The translations under genes were made by a program, and so were the position numbers. Shown here piece by piece: positions 52,678 through 61,965 of a stretch of 64,000 bases of DNA. Origin of the DNA: Blastocatellia bacterium (GTDB lineage Bacteria; Acidobacteriota; Blastocatellia; Pyrinomonadales; Pyrinomonadaceae); contig PMSM01000010.1 in NCBI GenBank assembly GCA_003168335.1, forward strand, positions 458,001-522,000, written 5' to 3'. How positions within the stretch are numbered: the stretch's first letter is position 1; every line of letters starts with the position of its first letter. The notes under the pieces are model-generated. The model saw only the letters and a program-made list of their open reading frames with translations, was not told the DNA's origin and did no database searches.

Positions 52678-52982
52678 GCCGCCTCTGCCAGGAAACGCCG
52701 GTTCAATTCCGAACTCGCGCGTTGATTGGATAACTAGACAGATATTGTGACACAAGACTTTGCAAAGTGCTTTGTCATAACATCCGCCTCGTGATGGGTC
52801 TTAAGTCGGTCCGCAGCTCATGGTGCTTTCCTTGTTGACCTTAAGTCACACCTCGTGAGTGTCATCTCTTAGTCTTTCGCTTAAGATCGCGATTTTCCCG
52901 CTGAAATCACCGAAAGGCAGACGCGCATAGCGTTTGCACAGCCGTGCTTGACGGGACCGCGTGAACCGCTCCCACACTACCG

Positions 52983-53327
52983 ATGTGTCGAAAACTGCCA
53001 AAAACCGCCACCCGAAAAACTAAACCTAAGTCAACTGATAAGGTAGTAGATATGCCGTTGAAAAATCCGGTAGCGCCAAAATTCGGTGAATGGCTACTTT
53101 ACTTAATGCCGCGTCAAGAGCGACTGGAGTTTTCTCGTGAGTTAACGAGCGACTATAGAGAAGCCATCCGAAAGTTTGGTCTATTTGGCGCAGATATGAC
53201 TTTCTATCTAAGGATTGGTATTTGTTTCTGGCCACGGATACGACGATCATTGGTTTACGGAGCCGGAATTACCGCGGGCATTAAGTTACTATTGTCATTT
53301 GTCAGCATAATCGCCAGGAATTCTTGA
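52983..53327 (+). CDS. Small protein with C-terminal membrane segment
   Basis: 114 residues (or 91 from the ATG at 53052, which has AAGG upstream). The stretch GEWLLYLMPRQERLEFSRELTSDYREAIRKFGLFGADMTFYLRIGICFWPRIRRSL resembles the small 'prefix'-type domain found in front of acidobacterial permeases and kinases (PxxxRxxLxxDLxxEYxE ... FG ... WPxxRR). The last 25 residues are a membrane span. Here the domain is free-standing. Function unknown. Confidence 0.5.
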   Translation: MCRKLPKTATRKTKPKSTDKVVDMPLKNPVAPKFGEWLLYLMPRQERLEFSRELTSDYREAIRKFGLFGADMTFYLRIGICFWPRIRRSLVYGAGITAGIKLLLSFVSIIARNS

Positions 53328-53378
53328 TACAGTACCCTGCCAATACGAACGATTTAAGATTGTAAGGGTTCGATAGTT

Positions 53379-53825
53379 ATGGGACTTGTCATGTCAATTC
53401 TTTCCTTGATTGTTTCAGCCTTAGCAGTTCTCATCTCCTATGTTCTCTTTCGCAGAGCGCAAATTGCGAACATCACGCCCGTGCTGGTGTTCACTCGTCG
53501 GTCGGAAGCTGTTTGGCAGATTGAAAATGTAGGACGAGGACCCGCGCTATCAGTTGCTGTGGGAGACAAGGAAGAAAGCGGAAAATGGAGATGGAGTGTC
53601 AGATGTTATCCAATTGCGGCCGGGGCTAAAATTCAAGTGCCCTGGCCGAGCCCTGGAGATGAACTAATGACTTCATACAAGGATATTAAAGGTAACGCCT
53701 ATTCAACCCTTTGCAGTATGAGTGAAAATGTTTTTTATGAAAAGAATATGTTTCCTGATTTGAAGCCAATAACAGATGAATATAGTTTGGCGGCAATTAT
53801 AGAGAGCTATAGGCGAATATTCTGA
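53379..53825 (+). CDS. Membrane-anchored hypothetical protein
   Basis: 148 residues. One N-terminal span (about 5-25, SILSLIVSALAVLISYVLF) followed by a cytoplasmic or exported beta-rich part (ITPVLVFTRRSEAVWQIENVGRGPALSVAVG). Low-GC codons. The spacing to the previous gene (51 bases) and to the next (177 bases) gives no strong operon signal. No family recognised. Confidence 0.5.
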   Translation: MGLVMSILSLIVSALAVLISYVLFRRAQIANITPVLVFTRRSEAVWQIENVGRGPALSVAVGDKEESGKWRWSVRCYPIAAGAKIQVPWPSPGDELMTSYKDIKGNAYSTLCSMSENVFYEKNMFPDLKPITDEYSLAAIIESYRRIF

Positions 53826-54002
53826 GTCGCGCGAACCGCGGAGTCGAATGATGGAAGCTGTCAAAAGGGGAAAAGAACTCACTTGGAGAATATAGGTTCA
53901 CAGATAGCGGCCGGCGCTACTATCTTGGCGCAGGTTATCAAAACATTATCTGAGTACTTCGGACAATGCAGTTCAGTCGCAGATTGAAGGACGAAAAAAA
54001 GC

Positions 54003-54983
54003 ATGAATTACGATATTGAACTTGAGCACCCAACGGGACGAATAGGATCATTAACGATTGTTAAGAATCCTGAACAACTTCAGGGAGCGCGGACTGTGTC
54101 CGGGTTTGAGATAAGTGTGCCGGCGACCATAACGCTTCGAGTTCGACCGAAACTTGAACCAATGCTGATCGTGCGTAACTTGCGCGGAAAAGTATTTGTC
54201 AAGATTGAAAATGGCTCGTTATTGAATGTTGGTTATCTTAGTAACGATGACAGGCACATCGCGGGTATTACAGACGGAGAAGGCTACGATCATTCGTCCG
54301 ATATCCGATTGGAATGGAGAGGGACCTTTGCTGATCTTGCTTATATCGAGAAGCTTAGGAACGGACAAACTCCAAAGCTGCAAATGTGGTTGGAGGGCGA
54401 GTGGTCTTTTCTGATCCGCAACGAAATCGATGTCACTGACGAACAATGGAATCAATTAGCCGACCCGCAGCGTCGCCGACTTAACGAATTGATATCTTTT
54501 AGAATTCCTACCGATACTCAGCGCTTGGTCAGCAGGCACGGATACATCGAAGTACCGTACCCTCGCGAGGTTTGGATTGATCTTGTGAGAAAACTTGGTG
54601 TCGGGGAGAATGTCCTTGTTGAGGTGCCTCTGCCTAAAAGCCCTCCTGATCCGTGGACTGGAGTCTGGAGTGCTCTGGTTAACGCCCGCAATGCGTTCGA
54701 GCAAGGAGGAAGCTCCGGCTGGCACGGAACAGTAAACTCGGTACGTTTAGCTCTGGAACGATGGCGCGCTATTGAGCAAGAGAATCCAGGTGCAGGATGG
54801 AAGGTGCCGAGTGTTCCTGATCGAGAATCCAGAACGAAAAAAGAACGCCTAGATGCCCTTCGCTGGTACTTGATGCAGACAGCGCATCTCGGTCCACATA
54901 GTGAGGCCGAAGAATGGTCGAGAGATGATGCCCTACTGATGCTTTCGACCTTGTCAGGGTTGTTAGCGGTGCGAAAACCATAG
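54003..54983 (+). CDS. Hypothetical protein of the island's right end
   Basis: 326 residues. The first 170 residues are beta-rich (IGSLTIVKNPEQLQGARTVSGFEISVPATITLRV; MLIVRNLRGKVFVKIENG; LQMWLEGEWSFLI), the last 130 are helical with a HEPN-like flavour (WSALVNARNAFEQGGSSGWHGTVNSVRLALERW; RLDALRWYLMQTAHLGPHSEAEEWSRDDALLMLSTLSGLLA). The helical-half comparison is tentative. It is the last low-GC gene; composition changes abruptly 20 bases later. Confidence 0.55.
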   Translation: MNYDIELEHPTGRIGSLTIVKNPEQLQGARTVSGFEISVPATITLRVRPKLEPMLIVRNLRGKVFVKIENGSLLNVGYLSNDDRHIAGITDGEGYDHSSDIRLEWRGTFADLAYIEKLRNGQTPKLQMWLEGEWSFLIRNEIDVTDEQWNQLADPQRRRLNELISFRIPTDTQRLVSRHGYIEVPYPREVWIDLVRKLGVGENVLVEVPLPKSPPDPWTGVWSALVNARNAFEQGGSSGWHGTVNSVRLALERWRAIEQENPGAGWKVPSVPDRESRTKKERLDALRWYLMQTAHLGPHSEAEEWSRDDALLMLSTLSGLLAVRKP

Positions 54984-55000
54984 TGAATCAGCGAAGATGA

Positions 55001-56434
55001 GTGGCCTTCCGGTTAATGGCGTGCCATAGACTTGATTCAGCAACACAGATTTGGCCCACTACCGACGAGGACGCAGACCACCGCTTGCCGCTCGTGGAGC
55101 AGGCCGCCCCGGTCTTGTATGCGGCGGCGACTAGTTCAGCGGATGAGAGGGAGTCACTCGCCGAGAAAATCGAGCGCTGGCGGTATCAACGACTAAACAA
55201 GTACGGTCCCCGGCTCTCAGCGAACGAACGGCGGCTCATCGCCGTGCTCGATTTGGCTACCAGCAAGATTTTGCAAGGTCACCCGCGGCCACCCAAGGCG
55301 CCACGAGCTGCCATTCATTCGGGCGCGTGCTCCGAGAGCCAATTGGATAAAGGGACGCGATCGAGCGATTTTGCCGGGTTCGAGGCGGTTTTGGATCCTC
55401 ACGTCCCTCTGGAAGAGATCGCGCGGGAAGCAGCCGTGGTGACCTTGCGCCACTTTCGTTCTCTGCCATCCGAGGCGACGCAGCGAACGGCGCGGAATGA
55501 CGAACTTGCACCTCGTGGAGTAACGCCGCGGTGGCGGATGCGACTCTATGCGCCACTCTACTTGTCGAACTACTGCGTGAATCATTGTTTGTACTGCGCT
55601 TTTCGATTTCCCAACGAACTGGATCGCGTTCACTTGAGCGTGGACGAGGTGATCGCCGGGGCCGAAGTCCTTCGCACCCAGGGCCACCAGCATCTGTTGG
55701 TGGTGGCCGGCGATTTCCCGAAACTCACCTCTACTGATTACCTGGTGACGATCATTCGGGAGCTGGTGGCACGCGAATTCAGCGTCGCCGTGGAAGTGGC
55801 CGCGCAAGGCACCGTGTCCTACGCGAAGATGGTGCGAGCAGGTGCGCGCGGTGTCACGCTTTATCAGGAGACCTATCAGGAGGAACTCTACAGCCGGTTG
55901 CATCCGCGTGGTCCGAAGCTATGGTTCGACTGGCGATTGGAAGCGCCGGAGCGCGCCGCAGAGGCAGGCATGAAACGACTCGGACTGGGCATCCTCGTCG
56001 GCTTGGCTGATCCGGCGCTCGACATTCGCTGCCTGGTTCGACACGGCCGGTATCTGCTCGATCGATTTCCTGAAGTCAAGCTGGCGTTCAGCTTGCCCCG
56101 CATTCACGAAGCACCGGATGGCTTTAAGTCGGGTGTCGCCGTGGACGACGAAACATTTATCCGGCTGTACTGCGCCCTTCGGTTTTCATTTCCCACCGCA
56201 GACCTGGTCCTTTCGACGCGCGAACCACGTTCGCTGCGCGATCGGCTCGCCAGGATATGCATCACTCAAATGAGCGCGGGCAGTTGCACCGCACCGGGCG
56301 GCTATACCGGAATCGAAAACGGTTCACACACGCGGGAACAGTTCCCCGTCTTCGATCACCGAACCACTTCGCAAGTGGCCGACGCACTCGAGCGGTCGGG
56401 ATTTGATCTGAGCTGGGATGGCCACGACGATTAG
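55001..56434 (+). CDS. ThiH/HydG-type radical SAM enzyme
   Basis: 477 residues from GTG at 55001. The SAM-cluster motif is in YAPLYLSNYCVNHCLYCAF (C-x3-C-x2-C). Further family motifs are TLYQETYQEELYSRLHP, AFSLPRIHEAP and ITQMSAGSCTAPGGY. In thiamine synthesis ThiH splits tyrosine to dehydroglycine and p-cresol; HydG uses tyrosine to make CO and cyanide. The C-terminal cluster Cys set of HydG is not seen, so a ThiH-like tyrosine lyase is more likely. The first 110 residues (before FEAVLDPHVPLEEIA) have no clear counterpart. No thi or hyd gene is adjacent, so the pathway is open. It is the first GC-rich gene after the island. Confidence 0.8.
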   Translation: MAFRLMACHRLDSATQIWPTTDEDADHRLPLVEQAAPVLYAAATSSADERESLAEKIERWRYQRLNKYGPRLSANERRLIAVLDLATSKILQGHPRPPKAPRAAIHSGACSESQLDKGTRSSDFAGFEAVLDPHVPLEEIAREAAVVTLRHFRSLPSEATQRTARNDELAPRGVTPRWRMRLYAPLYLSNYCVNHCLYCAFRFPNELDRVHLSVDEVIAGAEVLRTQGHQHLLVVAGDFPKLTSTDYLVTIIRELVAREFSVAVEVAAQGTVSYAKMVRAGARGVTLYQETYQEELYSRLHPRGPKLWFDWRLEAPERAAEAGMKRLGLGILVGLADPALDIRCLVRHGRYLLDRFPEVKLAFSLPRIHEAPDGFKSGVAVDDETFIRLYCALRFSFPTADLVLSTREPRSLRDRLARICITQMSAGSCTAPGGYTGIENGSHTREQFPVFDHRTTSQVADALERSGFDLSWDGHDD

Positions 56435-56516
56435 GCGTGAAGGACGATGTCGTAAGCTCGGCTTGCTTCAACCGAAAGTCGGGGACGGGGAGAGGGCCAG
56501 CTACCTGAGACAAGGC

Positions 56517-56537
56517 GGCGGGATTCTCAGTCTCGCC
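56517..56537. repeat. Hairpin GGCGGGA ... TCTCGCC after the first radical SAM gene
   Basis: Stem of six to seven pairs with a TTCTCAG-like loop, followed by GCTTTGTT. An almost identical hairpin stands after the second radical SAM gene (58081-58101). It may act as terminator or be part of a small repeat family. Confidence 0.5.
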
Positions 56538-56636
56538 GCTTTGTTGGCTGCCGGCCAGATCAGTGATAATAAAGGCGGCGCCCCCTGGTAAGAAGAAAGA
56601 CAAACCGCAGATTTCTGATCACGAGTGAGTGGACCC

Positions 56637-58028
56637 ATGCGACTATATCTGATCAATCCCCGCAACCCGCTTGTCAGCATCGTCAACGTGAAGGAAAGCC
56701 GCTGGAACCGCTACCGCGTCTGGAAGCCGCTCAGCCTGATGGTTCTGGCGGGCCTGACCCCGCCGGAGTGGGAAATCTCGATCTTTGACGAAAACCTGGG
56801 CGTGCCGGACTATGCGTCGATGCCGCGGCCGGACCTGGTGGGCATCACCGCTTTCACCTCGCAGGCGAACCGGGCCTATGAAGTGGCCGCTCACTTCCGG
56901 GGTCTGAGCGTGCCTGTCGTCATGGGCGGCATTCACGCAACCATGTGCCTCGACGAGGTTATGGAGCATGTGGACTCGGTCGTTACCGGGGAGGCCGAGG
57001 CCATCTGGCCGCAGGTCCTTCGGGACACCCAGGTTGGCAGCCTGAAGCGCCGGTATGACGGCGGGCTAGCCGAGATAAAGGATGTCCCGCTGGCCCGTCA
57101 TGATTTGCTGCCCACGGGATACGCCTGTGGTGCCGTTCAGACCACACGCGGCTGTCCACTCAACTGCAGCTTTTGCAGCGTGACGGCGTTCAACGGTGCC
57201 CAGTACCGGCAGCGCCCCATTCCCGATGTCGTGCGGGAATTCCAGTTGGTCCGCGAGAAACGTGTACTGGTGGTGGACGATAACCTCATCGGCACGCGTC
57301 GTGACCACATCGCCCGCGCCAAGGACCTGTTCCGGGCTCTGGCGCAGGCGAACCTTCATAAGGAGTGGGTTGCCCAAGTTACCATCAACTTCGCCGATGA
57401 CGAGGAACTCCTGACGTTGGCCGCGAGGGCCGGGTGTCGCGGCGTCTTCATCGGCTTTGAATCGCCAACGCCGGCAGGGCTGCGGGAGCTCGGTAAAAAA
57501 TTCAACCTTCTGAAGAGTCGCGACTTCCGCGACTCGGTGAAGCGCATCCAGCGTCACCATATTATGGTTGTGGGATCCTTTATCATCGGTCTGGACATAG
57601 ACGAGCCGGGCATCGGCAGACGTATCGCCGAGGCGGCCAGCCAGTACGGCGTCGATAGTCTCAACGCGCTGTTTCTGACGCCATTCCCGGGCACGCGGCT
57701 CTGGGACCGGATGAAATCGCAGGATCGCATCGCCCTCGATGCTTTCCCCGGCGACTGGAAATACTACACGCTGACCTTCCCTGTGGCCCGGTATAAGCAT
57801 TTCTCTGTGGACGGCATCATCGAAGAAATGATCTCCTGCGACCGGACGTTTCTATCCACGCCGCGGATTCTGCGCCGGGTGTGGAGCAGCGTATGGCAGC
57901 GCCGCCAGCCGCTGATTACCCTGGTGGGCAATCTCTCATTCAGGAAGAATTCCCGGCTGAGCCGCAAAGTATTCGCGGACTTCAAACGTCAGCGGGGCAT
58001 TGGGCACGATTTGGCGCGGGGAATGTGA
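56637..58028 (+). CDS. B12-binding-domain radical SAM protein
   Basis: 463 residues from the ATG at 56637 (GTG at 56625 also in frame). The N-terminal cobalamin-binding-like domain is at about 1-150 (MRLYLINPRNPL, PLSLMVLAGLTP, DLVGITAFTSQ, VVMGGIHATM). The radical SAM domain follows with TRGCPLNCSFCSV (C-x3-C-x2-C near 165-172) and later GFESPTPAGL and SFIIGLDID. The C-terminus ends with a basic helical tail. Classic B12 ligands (DxHxxG) are not seen, as is common in this subgroup. It probably modifies a lipid, sugar or peptide; no substrate can be named. It lies in the same direction as, and about 200 bases after, the ThiH-like gene. Confidence 0.82.
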   Translation: MRLYLINPRNPLVSIVNVKESRWNRYRVWKPLSLMVLAGLTPPEWEISIFDENLGVPDYASMPRPDLVGITAFTSQANRAYEVAAHFRGLSVPVVMGGIHATMCLDEVMEHVDSVVTGEAEAIWPQVLRDTQVGSLKRRYDGGLAEIKDVPLARHDLLPTGYACGAVQTTRGCPLNCSFCSVTAFNGAQYRQRPIPDVVREFQLVREKRVLVVDDNLIGTRRDHIARAKDLFRALAQANLHKEWVAQVTINFADDEELLTLAARAGCRGVFIGFESPTPAGLRELGKKFNLLKSRDFRDSVKRIQRHHIMVVGSFIIGLDIDEPGIGRRIAEAASQYGVDSLNALFLTPFPGTRLWDRMKSQDRIALDAFPGDWKYYTLTFPVARYKHFSVDGIIEEMISCDRTFLSTPRILRRVWSSVWQRRQPLITLVGNLSFRKNSRLSRKVFADFKRQRGIGHDLARGM

Positions 58029-58491
58029 GGGAAACCATCTCGATTGTCGCGGTGAAGTTCCTCTTCTTCGGGCGAAGTAAGGCGAGATTCTCGGTCTCGC
58101 CGCTTTGCTGTTTCGCTCGCGCATCGTAGCGGATCTCCAGAAGGCAATCTCCGCGTGAGCGGCGTTGCTGGCCGCAGAACTCGCGTGGTCACCTGAGCGC
58201 ACGAGTGCAGAGATCAGCCTTTACCAGGATTACACTCAATTTCCTTCCGGGACAAAGTTCTTTCTCTCAACTCCACCCGTTGAATCGACGGCCAACGATC
58301 ACACCCTCGCGGAACTCCGCACTTTTCTCCGCAACCATGGAATGTCGGTGGCAGGAGAAAAGCGCGTCTTACGAAGGATCATGAAACGGATCTCAATATT
58401 GCTGCCGGCGGGCTCTGGAGGGCAAAACCCGGGAACTATAACCTACAAGCAAGATGAGCTTCCCACTGGCAACTTCAATCAACATGATCGA
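58029..58491. other. Gene-free stretch between the radical SAM gene and the membrane protein
   Basis: About 460 bases. It contains the hairpin at 58081-58101. A plus-strand frame at 58165-58518 is open but has no ribosome site or domain and overlaps the 3' end of the convergent membrane protein gene; I do not call it a gene. Confidence 0.45.
58081..58101. repeat. Hairpin GGCGAGA ... TCTCGCC after the second radical SAM gene
   Basis: Perfect seven-pair stem with TTCTCGG loop, followed by GCTTTGCTGTTT, a fair terminator for the plus-strand gene. It matches the hairpin at 56517-56537 in 19 of 21 bases by eye. Confidence 0.55.
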
Positions 58492-60303
58492 CTACTCCTC
58501 ACGAGGGGTTGTCCGTGATGGGTTGGGAGAAAGCCTCATTCGCGTTTTGAAATATCCGAGATATATCGTCTGAGAAAACACGACAACGAGACAGGCGAGA
58601 CTGATAATCTGGCCCCAAAGCTCCGCCCCGCTCCGCCTCAGGCGCAACTGAACTTGATGATCTCCGGGAGGCACCCGAAGACTGAGCAGTCCGTCCGGCT
58701 CAGAAGGGCTGAGCGTCAAGCTGTCCGGTTCGCCAGCCAGTTGCGCGGTCCAGTAGGGATAATAAAACTGAGGCACGATGAGCGTCACGCCGGTCGAGGT
58801 CTCGACGTGCAAGTCGATCTCCCTCGGTTTGCGCGCATTAATCTGGGCGCGACCGGTTCCGTTGATGATGACTGGTTCCGGCTCATGTTCCGCGGAACTG
58901 CCGGCTCGGTTCAGAAGCGATTCCATGTCTCTCGTCATCAACTGATGCCAGAGATTCTCATCCACAGACAATTCCCAGTCCACATCGGCCATTGATCTAT
59001 TCCACCGTGGTCGATATTCGGCCGCGTCTCTGCTCTGTGCGATCTCTTCTTTCCGCTCGTTGATGTCATGCTGATTTGGATTCGTTTGCGGAAATACCTT
59101 CCATGCTTTCCAAACCGTCGGAGGAATCCAGACCAGGATCAGCAACAAAGCCACCGCGCTAACTATTGTGAGTGATGAAGAGCTACTCTTTCTTATTGAA
59201 GAGATGGCCAGCGCCAAAAGAGCGGCAGTTGCCAGGCAAACGGTGGTGTTGAATCTCCACGGGAACTGGAGCTTTTGCAGCACCGGAATTGCCGCCCAGA
59301 CAGGTTTGCTAAGCTCGGTCATCATCAACACGCTGGTGATTACTACCGCGTACCAAAAGCCGGCCATCTTTTTACGCTGAGGGTCGCAAGTGGATCGATT
59401 GATCAGAAAGGCGCAAGTTGCAATTAGTAACATGTCCGCAACCAGCAAGGCCATGGTCAACTTGTCTTCCTCCCACAACGACAGCTTTGCGAAAAACAAC
59501 CAATTCTGGTACGAGAAGTAGCCCGTGCTGATTCTGCTCAGCAGGACAAATTGTTGAGTCGTCATGGCCGGCAGCAAATAAATCGCAGCCAGACCAACAC
59601 CCAACATCGCGGCCCCTGACGTGACGCTCAGCATTTTCAATTTTCTCTTTTTCGGCGCCAGACAGATGACATAGCAGAACAGTAGCGCAGAGAAGATGAG
59701 CGTGGTCGGCAGATGAGTCATAATCAGCAGCCCATAGCTAACTGCCAGGCCGAGTTGAGCGAATCTATGGCCGGAGATTATTCGGTGCGTGAAATATAGA
59801 ATCAGAGGCATCCAGACAAAGGTCCAGTACTCTGCAAACGAAGCGCGCACGTAAAGGTCGGCGGCTAAGTGGTAAGGCATAGCCATGTAAAGAATGGCAG
59901 CCACTAAAGCTGAGTTTGGATCGGCCAGGTTCTTGAGCCACAGATAAGCAGTAAGACCGGAGGCCACCAACGCCACAGAGGCCAACACGCCAAGCTGATG
60001 CCACCCACCAGGATCATTCGGGAAAAGCGGCCGCAGCATACTCGTGAAAAAGTAGGGCACGGGTGGATAAAAGAAAAAGACGGGACTACCGAGGCCGCCG
60101 TTCATCCCCATCAGCCAGCGCGGATACAGATCGCCCATCCAAAGCTGTTTGGAAAAGTGGCTGTACCAGGCGGCATGAAACCCGGCATCGTCACCCAGAA
60201 AGGGAAGACCGAAGATGAGGACTGGCAGCGTGAGAACAAGCCCCGCTCCGGTGATCGTAACGAGATGTGTTGCCTTCATCTCTTTGGGAACACTCTCGCT
60301 CAA
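58492..60303 (-). CDS. Multi-pass membrane protein (PTPS-related membrane domain)
   Basis: 603 residues with about ten to twelve hydrophobic spans and a hydrophilic C-terminal domain. The motifs GDDAGFHAAWYSHFSKQLWMGDLYPRWLMGMNGGLGSPVFFFYPPVPYFFTS and AILYMAMPYHLAADLYVRASFAEYWTF match the membrane family labelled '6-pyruvoyl-tetrahydropterin synthase-related' (a GT-C-like fold, despite the name). It may be a glycosyltransferase acting on lipid-linked sugars. The last 170 residues form a beta-rich soluble domain (DLHVETSTGVTLIVPQFYYPYWTAQL). The frame starts at TTG (60303); the ATG at 60279 is an alternative. It is convergent with the radical SAM gene. Confidence 0.75.
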   Translation of the reverse strand: MSESVPKEMKATHLVTITGAGLVLTLPVLIFGLPFLGDDAGFHAAWYSHFSKQLWMGDLYPRWLMGMNGGLGSPVFFFYPPVPYFFTSMLRPLFPNDPGGWHQLGVLASVALVASGLTAYLWLKNLADPNSALVAAILYMAMPYHLAADLYVRASFAEYWTFVWMPLILYFTHRIISGHRFAQLGLAVSYGLLIMTHLPTTLIFSALLFCYVICLAPKKRKLKMLSVTSGAAMLGVGLAAIYLLPAMTTQQFVLLSRISTGYFSYQNWLFFAKLSLWEEDKLTMALLVADMLLIATCAFLINRSTCDPQRKKMAGFWYAVVITSVLMMTELSKPVWAAIPVLQKLQFPWRFNTTVCLATAALLALAISSIRKSSSSSLTIVSAVALLLILVWIPPTVWKAWKVFPQTNPNQHDINERKEEIAQSRDAAEYRPRWNRSMADVDWELSVDENLWHQLMTRDMESLLNRAGSSAEHEPEPVIINGTGRAQINARKPREIDLHVETSTGVTLIVPQFYYPYWTAQLAGEPDSLTLSPSEPDGLLSLRVPPGDHQVQLRLRRSGAELWGQIISLACLVVVFSQTIYLGYFKTRMRLSPNPSRTTPREE

Positions 60304-60765
60304 AACGGTAGGCGACGTTGTTCAAATTCGAAAGCCACGTTGTGGTTTTTTATCATACTCTGCCAACCCATCGGAAGGCTACCAATCGAAGTTCCGAAGC
60401 AGGCCGGTCAAGTTTGGTGATCATCATGGCCCGATGCTTCTCGCCTGTCTGCAAAAAAGGGATGGCTGTAAGTATTTAAATGCCGGATGATATTTTCGAT
60501 ATGGACCGGTGATTGGGGCTAAAGCAGCAGCTTGAAGAGTGAGATCGTCGACCGATAAGATGAGTATGCATGGGTTGATCTAATCTGACATCGTCGTTGT
60601 GTTTCCTGGCGTTTAGTCCGGGGCTGGATCTCGCCATCAGGCCCCCAACAAATAACCTTACCGACAGAAAGATCTCGATCGAGTCGCTCGGTGACGGCGG
60701 GTACGCACCAGCTCAAGCTCCGCTGGCGGTTTACAATCAAAAGGATTATTGATAGAAGAAGAAAG
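60304..60765. other. Gene-free divergent region before the efflux operon
   Basis: About 460 bases between divergent genes, without a supported frame. It must hold the promoters of the membrane protein gene and of the efflux operon; no operator-like palindrome stands out. Confidence 0.4.
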
Positions 60766-61965
60766 ATGCCGGAGAAACGGTTTTCCAAAACACTTCGTTT
60801 CGTTTTGATCGTGGCCGTGGCTCTCGTGGGCGGTTTTCTCATCTATTGGCTCCTAATCCGCCAGCCTCCAATTCCGCACAACATCATCGCGCTGAGTGGC
60901 CGGATCGAAGGGGACAATTCTACTATCAGCGCCAAGACTTCGGGCCGTATCCGCGAGATACGAGTACGCGAAGGCGACACAGTCAAGGCCGGAGATGTGA
61001 TTGCCTTGCTCGACGACGAGCAAGCGGTCGCGCGCGAACAGCAAGCGCAATCGGCGACTCAGGCGGCGGAAACGCGAATCACGCATGCGCAAGAACAGAT
61101 CGGGGTATTGAGGGAGCAGCTCAAGCAAGCGAGCATAACGGTGGAACAAGCGAAGCTGGATGCGGAAGGGCGCGTCCGTCAGGCTGAAGCCCAAGTTGCG
61201 TCCGCGGAAGCCAATCTTGCGCAAGCGCAAGCCGGGTACGAACAAGCTCTCTATGATGCAGACAAGTTCAGCCGGCTGGCGAAGTCCGGTGACGTGTCCG
61301 ATCGCCAGCGCGAACAGGCGCACACTAATGCCGAAGCGCAGGCGGCCATCGTTCAGTCGGCGAAGAAACAGGTGGTGGCGGCGCGCGGAGCGCTTACCGC
61401 CGCGCGCGCAAACCTCAAGAATCCGTCGATACGATCGTCTCAAGCCGCCGCGATCGATAAGCAGATTGCCCAGGCTCAGTCTGACGTCACGGCGGCGCGA
61501 GCCGACAACGACCGCACGCACGCGCAGCTGAAAGAGTCGCAAGCCAATCGCGCCGATCTAACTGTAGTCGCGCCATTCGAAGGCACCATTGCGACGCGCA
61601 CAGCCGAGCCGGGAGAAGTGGTTCAGGCCGGAACTGCGATCGTGACCATGCTTGACCTCAGCAAGGTTTACCTGCGCGGATTCGTTCCTGAGGGCGACAT
61701 CGGCCGCGTCAAGCTGGGACAACCGGCCCGCATCTATCTCGACTCAGACCCCCGGCATCCCATCGACGCCTCGATTTCGCGCATCGATCCTGAAGCGTCG
61801 TTCACCCCGGAAAACACTTACTTCCGCGACGAACGTGTCAAGCAAGTCGTCGGCGTCAAACTACTGATCAAGAATCCAACTGGATCCGCAAAACCGGGCA
61901 TGCCGGCGGATGGCGAAATCCTGGTCGAGGGTGAGAGTTGGCCGAAAGACACGGGACGACGATGA
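60766..61965 (+). CDS. HlyD/YbhG-type membrane fusion protein
   Basis: 399 residues from the ATG at 60766, preceded by AGAAGAAAG; the frame is open to 60691 but upstream residues are basic and pre-membrane. One N-terminal span (FVLIVAVALVGGFLIYWLLI), lipoyl half-motif ALSGRIEGDNSTISAKTSGRI, long coiled coil (about 80-270, many QAQ/AEA heptads), then the second lipoyl half VVAPFEGTIATRTAEPGEVV and a beta-barrel end (VYLRGFVPEGDIGRVKLGQPARIYL). It connects an ABC transporter to an outer-membrane channel. It overlaps the next gene by ATGA. Homologs in E. coli are in the ybhGFSR operon. Confidence 0.9.
   Translation: MPEKRFSKTLRFVLIVAVALVGGFLIYWLLIRQPPIPHNIIALSGRIEGDNSTISAKTSGRIREIRVREGDTVKAGDVIALLDDEQAVAREQQAQSATQAAETRITHAQEQIGVLREQLKQASITVEQAKLDAEGRVRQAEAQVASAEANLAQAQAGYEQALYDADKFSRLAKSGDVSDRQREQAHTNAEAQAAIVQSAKKQVVAARGALTAARANLKNPSIRSSQAAAIDKQIAQAQSDVTAARADNDRTHAQLKESQANRADLTVVAPFEGTIATRTAEPGEVVQAGTAIVTMLDLSKVYLRGFVPEGDIGRVKLGQPARIYLDSDPRHPIDASISRIDPEASFTPENTYFRDERVKQVVGVKLLIKNPTGSAKPGMPADGEILVEGESWPKDTGRR

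Noticed and set aside
58165-58518. 117-residue plus-strand frame
   Set aside because: No ribosome site or domain, and overlaps the end of the convergent membrane protein gene.
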